Shown: positions 7,111 to 15,164, numbered from the stretch's first letter. The stretch is 21,155 nt of DNA from Methanosarcina sp. (GCA_013331265.1 DUGS01000063.1:62678-83832); one strand, 5' to 3'. Numbers and translations: made by a program. The notes: generated from the sequence alone by a model not told the origin.

Positions 7111-7170
7111 AGATTATGTGAAAAAAGATTATGTGAAAAAAGATTATGTGAAAAAAGATTATGTGAAAAA
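7111..7170 (+). repeat. Four perfect tandem copies of a 15-bp repeat
   Basis: The unit AGATTATGTGAAAAA is repeated at 7111-7125, 7126-7140, 7141-7155 and 7156-7170 with no mismatch, about 155 bp upstream of the second Usp start. Perfect identity points to recent slippage expansion or to selection as a binding array. Confidence 0.9.
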
Positions 7171-7254
7171 GAGATTTAAACAATAATTATTATATTATAA
7201 TATGGAGCAAATATGCACGCACAGGCACATATGCGCCGGTAAGAAAAGAAAAAT

Positions 7255-7301
7255 CTGTCAGGTTTGTTCTTCAGAAAACTGAAGCTGATTCAGGCTGACA
7301 G
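7255..7301 (+). other. Hairpin immediately upstream of the second stress-protein gene
   Basis: The outer stem CTGTCAG (7255-7261) with CTGACAG (7295-7301) encloses an inner hairpin CTTCAG-AAAA-CTGAAG (7269-7284). It ends 10 nt before the ribosome site AGAGAGGA (7311-7318). It may be a 5' UTR structure or the terminator of an upstream RNA. Confidence 0.5.
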
Positions 7302-7325
7302 GAGCATAAAAGAGAGGAATATGGT

Positions 7326-7763
7326 ATGATAGAGGAAACTTATAAAAAAATAATGGTTGCAACCGATGGTTCAGAGCTTGTGAAAAAAGCGGTTGATACT
7401 GCTGTTGAAATTTCCAGGCTCAGCGGAGCTAAACTTTACGCTGTATACGTTATAGTCCCGACAACGCATTCTCCAAGGGACTTCGGCTGGGAAAAAGCTT
7501 CCATGGAGTACTTCAGGAAGGAGGGCGAATCAGCTACTCGATATGTGGAAGACGTCGCAAAACCTGCTGGAGTAAAAGTGGAATCTGTACTGCTGGAAGG
7601 ACACCCCGCAGATAAAATTGTAGAATTTGCAGAACAGCAGGGCATTGAAATGGTAGTGATGGGGACGCTCGGAAAATCCAGACTCGACAGGTTTCTCCTG
7701 GGAAGCGTAGCTGAAAACGTGGTGAGGCATTCAAAGACGCCCGTAATGGTGGTCAGGGGATAA
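7326..7763 (+). CDS. Universal stress protein, UspA-type (copy 2)
   Basis: 145 residues, a single Usp domain with IMVATDGSELVKKAVDTAVE at the N-terminus and the ATP-binding G-x2-G-x9-GS motif (GTLGKSRLDRFLLGS) near residues 118-132. It is a close paralogue of the protein encoded at 5784-6239 and is slightly shorter. The middle (about residues 40-75), where the two proteins differ most, is usually the variable loop of the family. AGAGAGGA lies 7 nt upstream of the ATG. It is probably monocistronic and preceded by a hairpin and a tandem repeat array. The specific stress or partner cannot be read from the sequence. Confidence 0.92.
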   Translation: MIEETYKKIMVATDGSELVKKAVDTAVEISRLSGAKLYAVYVIVPTTHSPRDFGWEKASMEYFRKEGESATRYVEDVAKPAGVKVESVLLEGHPADKIVEFAEQQGIEMVVMGTLGKSRLDRFLLGSVAENVVRHSKTPVMVVRG

Positions 7764-8141
7764 GCCCCAAAACAGAAATAAATAACTGTAAGCCAGTAAA
7801 AACGACGGCTGAAGACAATAAGGGGGACTCAGAGAGTAAAAGCAACCTGAAAAACCTGCACTGGTACGGATAAAACAGGTCAACCTCTAATCAAAAAAGT
7901 TCTTTTTTAATTTATTTATATTTTTTAATTTTTCCAAATTTTTTAATTATCTCTTTCTCCGCAGCTGTAAGAACTGGTGGAAGCACTATATGCATCCTGG
8001 ATTCAAGAATAACAGGTAGAAACCGGATCAAATTAAAAAAGATAAAAAAAGTAAGCCTCAGAGTTTAATTCGGGGTTAAGGCATCTGAGCCTTTGAAGCA
8101 AAAAACCTGTTTCAGTGGCTCAGAGATTAACAGTCCTATTT
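7764..8141. other. Convergent intergenic region with hairpin and possible short minus-strand frame
   Basis: The region separates the second Usp gene from the minus-strand tldE. Near tldE lies an 8-bp stem (TCTGAGCC 8084-8091, GGCTCAGA 8117-8124), followed on the minus strand by a T7 run near 8044-8050, which fits a terminator of the lonB-tldDE operon. A minus-strand frame (ATG at 7995, stop 7912-7914) encodes 27 residues, MHIVLPPVLTAAEKEIIKKF and a Lys-rich end. It reads like the C-terminus of a lost gene and remains open upstream to about 8065. No family recognised. Confidence 0.4.
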
Positions 8142-9452
8142 TTACCCAATTACACTCATACCGGAAACCCGGATTGAAGGCGTGATTATTTCCCCTACTT
8201 TCCTGACGTCAAAGCCTGCGCCTGTGATATTCTTCAGGAGATCGAAAGCATTGCCCGAAATCATGAGGGATTTTACTGGCTTATCCAGGGCTCCGTCTTT
8301 AATTGTAAAGGCATTTCTGGCTTCTACGGAAAAGTCTCCGGAAATCGAGTTTGCGGTATGGGCACCGATAATTGTGTTTACGAAAACTCCTGAGGTGGTA
8401 CTTGCGATAACATCTTCCTGAGGGTAATCGATAACGAAGTTCCTGAGCCCTACTGAAGGAGGGCTTGTATAAGAAGACCTTGAGCCGTTTCCTGTACTTT
8501 TTACACCGTCTTTCCCTGCAGTGTAGCTGTCATAGAGGTAGGACTTAAGCACGCCGTTTTCAATAACTGTAGTGTGCTGTGAAGGAACACCTTCGTCATC
8601 CGAAGCAGAGGTCGCTATGCCTGCTTCGACCAGCCCGTCATCGTAAATGCACAGTTCAGGGACAGCGATTTCTTCCTCGAGTTTCTCTATAAGACCTGAC
8701 CGGCCTTTTTGCACATTGTCAGCATCAATCGAAGGAGCAAGGGCTTCTTCGAGAATGTCAGAAAAGGCAAATGGGTGAAAGATAACATCGGTTTTCTGCT
8801 GCTCAATTTTTATTCCGCCCCTGGATTTCAGGGCAAGGTCTGAAGCATTCTTCCCGATAGCAAAAAAGTCAATATCAAGAGACCTTGAAACAGCAAAGTC
8901 ATAAGCTGTTGAGGTATCTCCATTTACGGTGATCACATCGACAAAACCGGAAACTGCTGTGGACTCTTCTTCAATTTCTATCCCGTTTGTATTCAGGATA
9001 AGCCTCTTGCCTTTTGAACGGTTAAAGCCTCCCGAGGTAGGAAGCGTGCCTGGAACCTCTTTTGTACCTTTAACGAGTTCTACGGCATAGCCGATACATT
9101 CCTCAAGTTCAAGAGCCTCAACCTTTTTATCGAAAATGCCTGAGACCTGAGGGTATTTCCCATTGGAAGGAAGTCCTACCCAATCAGGGTCATTTTCCCG
9201 GACACGGGCTTCTGCGACTGCGATCTTTACGGCGTTCTCGAGTTCTGCTGCAGAATTGGTGCTGGCAAAACCCACTGCCCCGTTTATAATGGCGCGGATT
9301 CCTATCCCTTCCGAAAAACGGTCCTTGGCGTTCTCAAGAGAATCCTTTTTGAAATTGACACCTGTTGAGTGGTTTGCAGCATAATAAATTTCAGCTTCTT
9401 CGGCTCCTGCCTGTTCTGCTATTTTCAGGGCTTTTCTTGCAAGCTCGTACAA
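8142..9452 (-). CDS. tldE: TldE/PmbA-family partner of the TldD metalloprotease
   Basis: About 436 residues of the PmbA/TldE family: an N-terminal domain with SLENAKDRFSEGIGIRAIIN near residue 45 and a C-terminal domain with GVLKSYLYDSYTAGKDGVKS and a G-rich GNGSRSSYTSPPSVGLRNF segment. TldE lacks the HExxxH zinc motif and forms a heterodimer with TldD, which degrades unfolded peptides and trims modified peptides. The frame opens from a GTG at 9461, but AGGAGGT on the minus strand directly abuts that codon. The same site is ideally spaced (7 nt) before a TTG at 9452, one base after the tldD stop, so I choose TTG. It is the last gene of lonB-tldD-tldE. Confidence 0.9.
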   Translation of the reverse strand: MYELARKALKIAEQAGAEEAEIYYAANHSTGVNFKKDSLENAKDRFSEGIGIRAIINGAVGFASTNSAAELENAVKIAVAEARVRENDPDWVGLPSNGKYPQVSGIFDKKVEALELEECIGYAVELVKGTKEVPGTLPTSGGFNRSKGKRLILNTNGIEIEEESTAVSGFVDVITVNGDTSTAYDFAVSRSLDIDFFAIGKNASDLALKSRGGIKIEQQKTDVIFHPFAFSDILEEALAPSIDADNVQKGRSGLIEKLEEEIAVPELCIYDDGLVEAGIATSASDDEGVPSQHTTVIENGVLKSYLYDSYTAGKDGVKSTGNGSRSSYTSPPSVGLRNFVIDYPQEDVIASTTSGVFVNTIIGAHTANSISGDFSVEARNAFTIKDGALDKPVKSLMISGNAFDLLKNITGAGFDVRKVGEIITPSIRVSGMSVIG

Positions 9453-9453
9453 T

Positions 9454-10794
9454 TCAGGCACCTCCTACAAGAGCTTTTGATATGGCAATATGCGGAGACC
9501 CGTCAGAAACAGGTACAAGCTGCCCGGCTTTTCCGCATCTCCCGGCAGTCATTTTAAGGTCATTCCCAACAAGGGTTACATGGTTAAGGATCTCAAGAGT
9601 CTTTCCTGAAAGAGAAACGTCCCTTACGAGCCCGGTAAGTTCTCCGTTCTTTATAAGGTACCCTTTTTCGGCATTGAACTGGAAGATACCTTCTCCGGTA
9701 TTTACCTGCCCGCCTCTTGACCCTATAAGGTACATGCCGTTCCGGACTTCCTCAAGCATCTCTTCAAATCTGGAGTCCCCGTTGTCAATGAAAGTGTTAC
9801 TCATCCTGACAACAGGCATGGAATAGCCCTGGGCCCTGCAGTTCCCGGGAGTTCCCCCGAGTTTGGCTGCGGTTTCCCGTGAGTGGAGATATGAGTTAAA
9901 AACTCCGTCCCTGATAATCTCAGTCCTTTTTGATTGGGAACCTTCTGCATCAAAAGGGTAATATCCAAACTCGTGCAGGGTCGGATCATCAATAATGGTA
10001 ATAAGCGGGGATGCTATCTGCTCCCCTATTCTATTTTCAAGAATAGAGTCCCCTTCAAGAACAAGGTCGGCTTCCGAGGCATGCCCCACGGCTTCATGGG
10101 CAAATACGCCTGCCAGCTCCTGGTTAAGCACTACGGGCATTTCTCCGCCTTTAGGGGTTTTAGCCTTCAAAAGCTCAAGTGCGCTCTTTCCTGCTTTTTC
10201 GGCGAGTTCGAGGACGTTTTCTTTCTCAAAAAGTTCATACCCGTATCCGAAACGGCTTTCTCTACCTGCCTGGTATACGCCGTTTTCCGAAGCAACAGCA
10301 GAGACTGCAAAACCGACGTTCAAAAGTTCATATTCACATTCAAGACCTTCGGAGTTTCGGTACTCAACCTTAAACTCGGACTCGAGGTACATCACCTTTG
10401 TACTGTGAACACCTTCAAGCTTTGCGTGTTCTTCAATACTCTTCAAAAGGCTTACTTTTTCTTCAATCGCAATGTCTCTCGGGTCAATCCTGACTTCAGG
10501 AAGGTCCTTTACTTCAGGAGAGCCCACGGCTGCAAGTTCTACTTCTTCTTTATGGGTGTTCGCATTCATAGAAAAAGCAAGTTTTGAGGCCGCTTCGACC
10601 CCACGTTTTAGATTGATATCCCCTTCAACAGCCGTATAGCCCCAGGAACCCCCGCAGAGGGCCCTTATTCCGGCCCCCTTTGTGAAGTTTCTGGATATTT
10701 CTTCGATCTTTCCGTTATCCAGGACGACAGAAGTGGAACTGCCTTCTATCACCCTGCAGTCATAAAATTTAATGTCCTGCATAATACTATTCAT
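9454..10794 (-). CDS. tldD: TldD-family zinc metalloprotease
   Basis: 446 residues from the ATG at 10794. It carries the zinc motif HEAVGH (about residues 233-238) followed by ASEAD, the archaeal form of the TldD HExxxH site; downstream is the conserved CRAQGYSMPVVRMSNTFID segment. It is cytoplasmic and expected to act with the TldE protein encoded directly after it. An upstream GTG at 10809 is in frame but lies inside lonB. The ATG at 10794 lies 2 bp after the lonB stop, with GCAGGA about 7 nt upstream, and is preferred. The spacing to lonB and tldE shows a tight operon with probable translational coupling. No residues of the motif are missing. Confidence 0.92.
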   Translation of the reverse strand: MNSIMQDIKFYDCRVIEGSSTSVVLDNGKIEEISRNFTKGAGIRALCGGSWGYTAVEGDINLKRGVEAASKLAFSMNANTHKEEVELAAVGSPEVKDLPEVRIDPRDIAIEEKVSLLKSIEEHAKLEGVHSTKVMYLESEFKVEYRNSEGLECEYELLNVGFAVSAVASENGVYQAGRESRFGYGYELFEKENVLELAEKAGKSALELLKAKTPKGGEMPVVLNQELAGVFAHEAVGHASEADLVLEGDSILENRIGEQIASPLITIIDDPTLHEFGYYPFDAEGSQSKRTEIIRDGVFNSYLHSRETAAKLGGTPGNCRAQGYSMPVVRMSNTFIDNGDSRFEEMLEEVRNGMYLIGSRGGQVNTGEGIFQFNAEKGYLIKNGELTGLVRDVSLSGKTLEILNHVTLVGNDLKMTAGRCGKAGQLVPVSDGSPHIAISKALVGGA

Positions 10795-10796
10795 GA

Positions 10797-12866
10797 TCAG
10801 TTCCTGCACCCAAAGAGATTAATAGCCTGAACGGAAGCGGGTGATACTTCCGGGATATCGAAACTTAGTTTTGTAATATTTCTTAGTTTTTCGATAATGG
10901 TATTCTTTCTTGGGCCCACAAGGCTGTGTTCCATTACTTCTGCAATAGAGGAAACAGGAATGATCTGGATCTTTTCCCTGTATGCCTTTTCAATAAGGAC
11001 ATCTGCCTCGTTGGCTTTAGGTATAATGACTTTCTTCATGCCGGCCTGGGCTGCTGCCTCAATCTTGTAGGTGACTCCGCCAACAGGCAGAACGTCTCCC
11101 CTGACAGAAAGCGAACCCGTCATTGCGACAGTTTGATCTACAGGAATCTTTTCAATGGCAGAAATTACAGCAGTTGCTATGGAAACAGATGCACTGTCTC
11201 CTTCCACACCTTCATATGTCCCCACAAATTGAATGTGGACATCGTGGCGGGAAATATCCGTGCCTGTCATATTCTTGATAACTGCGGACACGTTCTGCAC
11301 AGCTTCTTTTGCAATGGTCTTGAGTTTACCGGTTGCAATAATCCGTCCTTCTGACCCTGAGATTGCAGGTGTAACTTCGGATACGATAGGAAGCACTATT
11401 CCCGAATCTCCACCCATGACTGCAAGTCCGTTGACTCTGCCCACAGCAGAACCTTTCCTCAGGAAGGACTCGTATTCCTTGCGCTGTTCAAGGTAGCTGT
11501 CTGCAAGCTGCTGTTCTATGGACCTTGCTATCCTCTTTGCCGCAAGCACATGCTCGGAAGTTGTGAGCGGAGCCCCTTCGGAATGGGCAATATCGCCTGC
11601 AACACGCACAAGCCCGCCGAGGTCACGGAGCTTAAGGGTAAGGTGGCCTTTCCTGCCTGCACGCCTTCTGGCTTCCCTGATCACTTCTTCTACAGCTCCC
11701 TCGTCAAAGTGAGGGATGTGCCCGTCCCTGACGACTTCCTGGGCAACGAAACGGACCAGTTTCTTCCGGTTTTCAGGAGTGTCTTCCATGGAATCCCGCA
11801 TGAAGACTTCATACCCGTAACCTTTTATCCTTGACCTGAGCGCAGGGTGCATTTTCTGCACGGCGTCGAGGTTCCCTGCAGAGACCATGATAAAGTCACA
11901 GGGTACAGGTTCGGTCTTTACAAGAGCTCCAGAACTTCTTTCTGACTGCCCGGTAATCGGGTATTCCTTTTCCTGAAGCGCAGTCAGGAGGCTCTGCTGG
12001 GACTCAAGCCTGAGAGTATTGATTTCGTCAATGAAAAGCACCCCTTTGTGGGCTTTGTGGATGTCTCCTGCTTCTACCCTGTCGTGGGCAGGGGTTTCAA
12101 GCCCTCCAGACTGGAAGGGGTCGTGCCTGACATCACCGAGCAGGGCTCCTGCATGGGCCCCGGTTGCATCGATGTAGGGTGCGTGTTCCTTGTCATAATT
12201 AGAAACCGCCATTTTCGGAATCATCATTTCCTCTTTGGGGAGGAACTGGCGGGTTAACATGAGAATCATTATGCCTGCAATAATGCCCCAGAGCAGCTGG
12301 GAGACGAAGTAAGAATAGATAATAATGCCCACAACAAAGAGCATCATAAGCATGTTCCGGGCCTGGGCTTTCTTTCTTGCCTCCATCTTGTGAGCCATGA
12401 CAATTTCTCTACCCTTTCCGGCCGGGACCTCTCTTATCTTGGGGTTGTTAAGGTCCTCCAGGTTAGGATATACAAGGATATCCTTGAGCTCTTCTTTGGG
12501 AAGAAGTTCTGCCATTGCCTTTGCAAGCAGGGACTTTCCTGTTCCGGGAGTCCCGATCATCATGATATGACGTCTCTGGCTGGCAGCCTTTTTTACGACT
12601 TCTACTGCATGTTCCTGCCCCAGTACCTGGTCAATAAGGAGTTTTGGAACCTCTATGTTAGAAGTGTCTTCAAAATGGAAGCCGATATCGACATCTTCAT
12701 CTATATCTTCATGTAACTCAGACTCGGCCATGACCTTGGCAGGCTCATCCTTCGTCTTGTCGGCCGCAGACGGATCTGCATTCGGAACAACCTCCCCCAT
12801 TTCATGGGCTTGCCTGTTCATATTCTCCGAAGATCCGTCTATGTTCTGATTATTATTATACACCAT
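10797..12866 (-). CDS. lonB: Archaeal Lon protease, membrane-anchored LonB type
   Basis: 689 residues. It has an acidic, polar N-terminal tail of about 65 residues, then an AAA+ ATPase domain with Walker A GTPGTGKS (105-112). A pair of membrane helices (about 171-208) is inserted inside the ATPase domain, followed by Walker B GVLFIDE (275-281). The C-terminal protease domain has catalytic Ser558 (GDSAS) and Lys601 (GGVTYKIEAAA). This order is diagnostic for LonB, the essential ATP-dependent membrane-bound protease of euryarchaea that degrades misfolded and regulatory proteins. The acidic tail is longer than in many homologues. A TATA-like box on the minus strand lies at 12916-12923. It is the first gene of an operon with tldD and tldE. 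The helix pair closely resembles those of the protein encoded at 14108-14545. Confidence 0.95.
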   Translation of the reverse strand: MVYNNNQNIDGSSENMNRQAHEMGEVVPNADPSAADKTKDEPAKVMAESELHEDIDEDVDIGFHFEDTSNIEVPKLLIDQVLGQEHAVEVVKKAASQRRHIMMIGTPGTGKSLLAKAMAELLPKEELKDILVYPNLEDLNNPKIREVPAGKGREIVMAHKMEARKKAQARNMLMMLFVVGIIIYSYFVSQLLWGIIAGIMILMLTRQFLPKEEMMIPKMAVSNYDKEHAPYIDATGAHAGALLGDVRHDPFQSGGLETPAHDRVEAGDIHKAHKGVLFIDEINTLRLESQQSLLTALQEKEYPITGQSERSSGALVKTEPVPCDFIMVSAGNLDAVQKMHPALRSRIKGYGYEVFMRDSMEDTPENRKKLVRFVAQEVVRDGHIPHFDEGAVEEVIREARRRAGRKGHLTLKLRDLGGLVRVAGDIAHSEGAPLTTSEHVLAAKRIARSIEQQLADSYLEQRKEYESFLRKGSAVGRVNGLAVMGGDSGIVLPIVSEVTPAISGSEGRIIATGKLKTIAKEAVQNVSAVIKNMTGTDISRHDVHIQFVGTYEGVEGDSASVSIATAVISAIEKIPVDQTVAMTGSLSVRGDVLPVGGVTYKIEAAAQAGMKKVIIPKANEADVLIEKAYREKIQIIPVSSIAEVMEHSLVGPRKNTIIEKLRNITKLSFDIPEVSPASVQAINLFGCRN

Positions 12867-12915
12867 GGTTAGCTCACATATTCGAACGTTATTTGATAGA
12901 CGTTATCTGATCGAG

Positions 12916-12923
12916 ATTATATA
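12916..12923 (-). promoter_or_regulatory. Putative TATA box of the lonB-tldD-tldE operon
   Basis: TATATAAT on the minus strand lies about 50 bp before the lonB ATG, giving a predicted leader of about 25-30 nt. Confidence 0.5.
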
Positions 12924-13068
12924 CTTGACGCTTTTGAAAAAATAACAACTTAATAGTAGAATAACGGGCAAAAGCGGTTGTTACAATAACAGACTCCTGA
13001 AGTTACTGTAACCCCATCCATACTTCGGCTAATTATATAAACTCACTGTATATAAAATTAACCTGCCA

Positions 13069-13191
13069 CTATATACACAGTATATAGAAGCCTTTCATTA
13101 TATCTATTTGCTGGCTAATATTTGATCCGAAAACTTGATTAGAAAATTAACTATTAAATTAATATACAGTATAAAATTAATATACAGTATA
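13069..13191. repeat. Palindrome and tandem repeat cluster between lonB and the TPR gene
   Basis: The palindrome CTATATAC-ACA-GTATATAG spans 13069-13087. Two perfect 18-bp tandem copies of AAATTAATATACAGTATA follow at 13156-13173 and 13174-13191. A related ACTGTATATA lies near 13045. All contain an ATATACAGTATA-like core. They sit in the 474-bp divergent region (12867-13340), which otherwise shows only promoters: the lonB box and CTATATAAAG at 13230-13239 for the TPR gene. Confidence 0.6.
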
Positions 13192-13229
13192 ATTTGCAAG
13201 ATATTTTTTACATACCTATGCTATATCCC

Positions 13230-13239
13230 CTATATAAAG
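13230..13239 (+). promoter_or_regulatory. Putative TATA box of the TPR gene
   Basis: CTATATAAAG lies about 100 bp before the ATG at 13341. The predicted start site near 13260 gives a leader of about 80 nt. Confidence 0.4.
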
Positions 13240-13340
13240 TTAAACATCATTCTATCCTGAAATTTGTTTAAATGGATTCGTATGATGCCTGCTAATCGAT
13301 ATCGACAGCTATTTAAAAAAACAAAAGGGAATTTCCTCTC

Positions 13341-14099
13341 ATGTCCAGAAACAAGGTAAAAAATCTTATCCTTCTAAAGCAGATTCACAGTGCTGTAAGC
13401 CAGATTAAGAAAGGCAAACTGGATAAAGCTCTCGAAACCCTTGATAAAGCAGAAAAGTCTGCGAGGCAGGCAAAGTCAAAAGATGCACTCTACTATATCC
13501 TCTTTACTCGTGGGGGTATTCTCTACTCAGCAAAAGAGTATGACCAGGCTCTTGAAACCTATGAAAGAGCCCTTGATGCAGGTTCTGACCTCCTGAAAAC
13601 CGACCCGGAAAATGTTGATTACCAGCATTACATGGGTACAACCCTGAGCAACACAGGAAACCTCCTTAAAAATAAAGGCGAGATGGATAAAGCTGCCGAA
13701 TACTATTCTCAAGCCCGTAATATCTATTCTGAACTAACCACAAGGGATTCTGAAAATGCTGTTTTCCGGTCTTATGCCGGAGAAAACCTGAACAATTACG
13801 GTGCACTTCTCATAGAATCAGGCTCGCTCGATAAAGCCAGTGAAGTCCTGAGAGAAGCAGTTGAAGTTTATCAAAAACTTTATAATGAAAAACCAGGCAA
13901 CCTTGGTTATCAGGCAGAACTCTCAGTCGCGCTCAGCCAGTTAGGAAGTAGCCTCAAACAGCAGGGAGATATGGAAACTGCGAAAAAAAGCCTTGAAAAA
14001 GCTCTGGAAATGCAGGAAAATTTGCTTGCTCAGCAGCCTGAAAATGAAAAAATTAAAGAAGCTATCAGCCTGACTAAGGAAAGGTTGGAAGGGCTTTGA
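13341..14099 (+). CDS. Tetratricopeptide (TPR) repeat protein
   Basis: 252 residues, almost wholly helical, with at least five TPR-like 34-40-residue units. Diagnostic A-x-Y and ALE/ALD positions occur at KLDKALETLDKAEK (about 27), YDQALETYERALD (about 67), MDKAAEYYSQARNIY (about 115), LDKASEVLREAVEVY (about 158) and METAKKSLEKALEMQ (about 213). There is no signal peptide or membrane helix, so it is likely a cytoplasmic scaffold that binds other proteins. It starts at the ATG at 13341, with AAGGGA about 10 nt upstream. It ends 8 bp before the convergent membrane protein gene. A decayed copy of the C-terminal repeat lies downstream near 14846. The partner is unknown; it is divergent from lonB across a repeat-bearing spacer. 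Confidence 0.88.
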   Translation: MSRNKVKNLILLKQIHSAVSQIKKGKLDKALETLDKAEKSARQAKSKDALYYILFTRGGILYSAKEYDQALETYERALDAGSDLLKTDPENVDYQHYMGTTLSNTGNLLKNKGEMDKAAEYYSQARNIYSELTTRDSENAVFRSYAGENLNNYGALLIESGSLDKASEVLREAVEVYQKLYNEKPGNLGYQAELSVALSQLGSSLKQQGDMETAKKSLEKALEMQENLLAQQPENEKIKEAISLTKERLEGL

Positions 14100-14107
14100 G
14101 GGTGCTG

Positions 14108-14545
14108 TCACAGGTTTTTATTCGAAAACAGCAGCATATGAAGGTAGAGAAGGACCATCAACCCGACCACAACTCCCCAGACAAACTGATAAGTAAAATA
14201 CGAGTAAACTACAAGCCCGAGCACAAATAAAGTGATCAGGATATTTGCCAGCCTGATCCTTCTCTTTGTCTCGGGGTCGTGAGGAGTTCCGGCTTCATTC
14301 TCGTTCAGGTCGTACTCCCTGAAGCAGCGCCGTTCCTGCTGCACCAGGAAGTAAAGCCTCAGGATCAGAATATCGATAACTATGCCCCAGAGGAGCTGAC
14401 CTGTGTAGAGCGTATAGAAAAATATAGCTACGAGCAGGATACCAATGAGTATAATGAGGAGTTTTTCGTATCTGCTTTTTCCAGCTACTTTACTGCTCAG
14501 GTCCAAATTTTTATCCCTTTTCTCTTTCTCTGCTTCCAGTCCCAT
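14108..14545 (-). CDS. Four-helix membrane protein built from two LonB-type helix pairs
   Basis: 145 residues. A charged N-terminus is followed by two membrane hairpins, residues about 29-67 and 101-139, joined by a charged loop with Cys74. The hairpins are internal repeats offset by 70 residues (GQLLWGIV near 49-56, YQFVWGVV near 119-126). The second hairpin matches the membrane hairpin of LonB (residues 171-209) at 17 of 39 positions by eye, including N-x-L-x2-LFV-x-G, YSYF, Q, WG, G and M. The first shares QLLWGI with LonB exactly. There is no protease or ATPase domain. The start is supported by a GGGG-containing site on the minus strand close to the ATG. It could associate with LonB in the membrane, but this is inference. 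Confidence 0.8.
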   Translation of the reverse strand: MGLEAEKEKRDKNLDLSSKVAGKSRYEKLLIILIGILLVAIFFYTLYTGQLLWGIVIDILILRLYFLVQQERRCFREYDLNENEAGTPHDPETKRRIRLANILITLFVLGLVVYSYFTYQFVWGVVVGLMVLLYLHMLLFSNKNL

Positions 14546-14650
14546 ACTGCCCCTGCCTGTACATACCCCTTAAAGTCGATAACAGCAAAATATACAGAAA
14601 AAGTGGGTTAAAGAAAGATATGAAATTTCGGACATCTATAATTAAGCTTT

Positions 14651-14663
14651 TAATTATATATAA
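14651..14663 (-). promoter_or_regulatory. Putative TATA box of the four-helix membrane protein gene
   Basis: The minus-strand sequence CTTATATATAATT lies about 105 bp upstream of the ATG at 14545. The motif is nearly symmetric, so it could also serve the plus strand. Confidence 0.3.
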
Positions 14664-14845
14664 GGAAGCTGGGAAAAAACAGAGGACAACAGGTATAAAA
14701 ACACGAGCGATAACACAATCTGTAAGACAATAAAATTTGTCTTCTCAAGGCAGTTTTATGAGACCTGAATTGAAACCTGCCAGAACCTTCTTAATCCCTA
14801 CCCGAAAAACGCCTTTTATCAAATTTTTCAGAAAAAGGGCAAAAA

Positions 14846-14965
14846 ACAGAGACAAAAAAGAACTTCAAAGAAGCTCTTGAGATCCTGGAAACCCTGAGAA
14901 AAAAGACCCCAGAGATAAGAAGCTCAAAGAAGAAATTAGCCTCAAGCAGGAAATGATTGAAATTT
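14846..14965 (+). pseudogene. Decayed C-terminal fragment of a TPR protein
   Basis: The plus-strand frame at 14846-14911 reads TETKKNFKEALEILETLRKK. After a frameshift, the frame from 14914 reads DKKLKEEISLKQEMIE. Together they align with the last repeat of the TPR protein encoded at 13341-14099 (METAKKSLEKALEMQENLL, then KIKEAISLTKERLE). No start codon or upstream repeats remain. It is most simply a remnant of a tandem duplicate that lost its 5' part. The remainder of 14546-15362 shows no intact gene, only this fragment and the repeat array after 15160. Confidence 0.55.
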
Positions 14966-15164
14966 GGATTCTGGAGCAAAAATCAAACACCCCCCATAAA
15001 AATAAGTCGCTTTTTTATACTTCAGGACTTTTTTATTAAAGACTGCTCTCCTCCGTCGAGCGTGACAAGAACGACCCGGTAAAGTGAATAAGGTTGCACT
15101 GGTCGAAATTCTCTGTAATTTATCCCTTTTGTTCCCTTAAATTTAGCTCACTAAAATAAACCCC

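Larger units (their letters stand above)
6240..7325 (+). other. Gene-poor 1.1-kb interval between the two stress-protein genes
   Basis: No gene of normal size is seen. Contents: a two-part hairpin (6336-6383), two short in-frame reading frames that may be a gene remnant (6400-6465 and 6484-6645), a TATA-like box (6787-6794), a dyad-flanked mini-ORF with a strong ribosome site (6899-6983), four tandem 15-bp repeats (7111-7170) and a hairpin just before the second stress-protein gene (7255-7301). The density of structure suggests regulatory RNA or decayed genes rather than empty spacer. Confidence 0.5.

Noticed and set aside
7111..7170. CRISPR array
   Set aside because: The 15-bp copies are directly adjacent with no spacers, and no cas genes are present, so it is a simple tandem repeat.
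9934..10587. 217-residue plus-strand frame
   Set aside because: Antisense to tldD, whose catalytic motif and operon spacing are clear. The composition (Phe- and Cys-rich) is that of a shadow frame.
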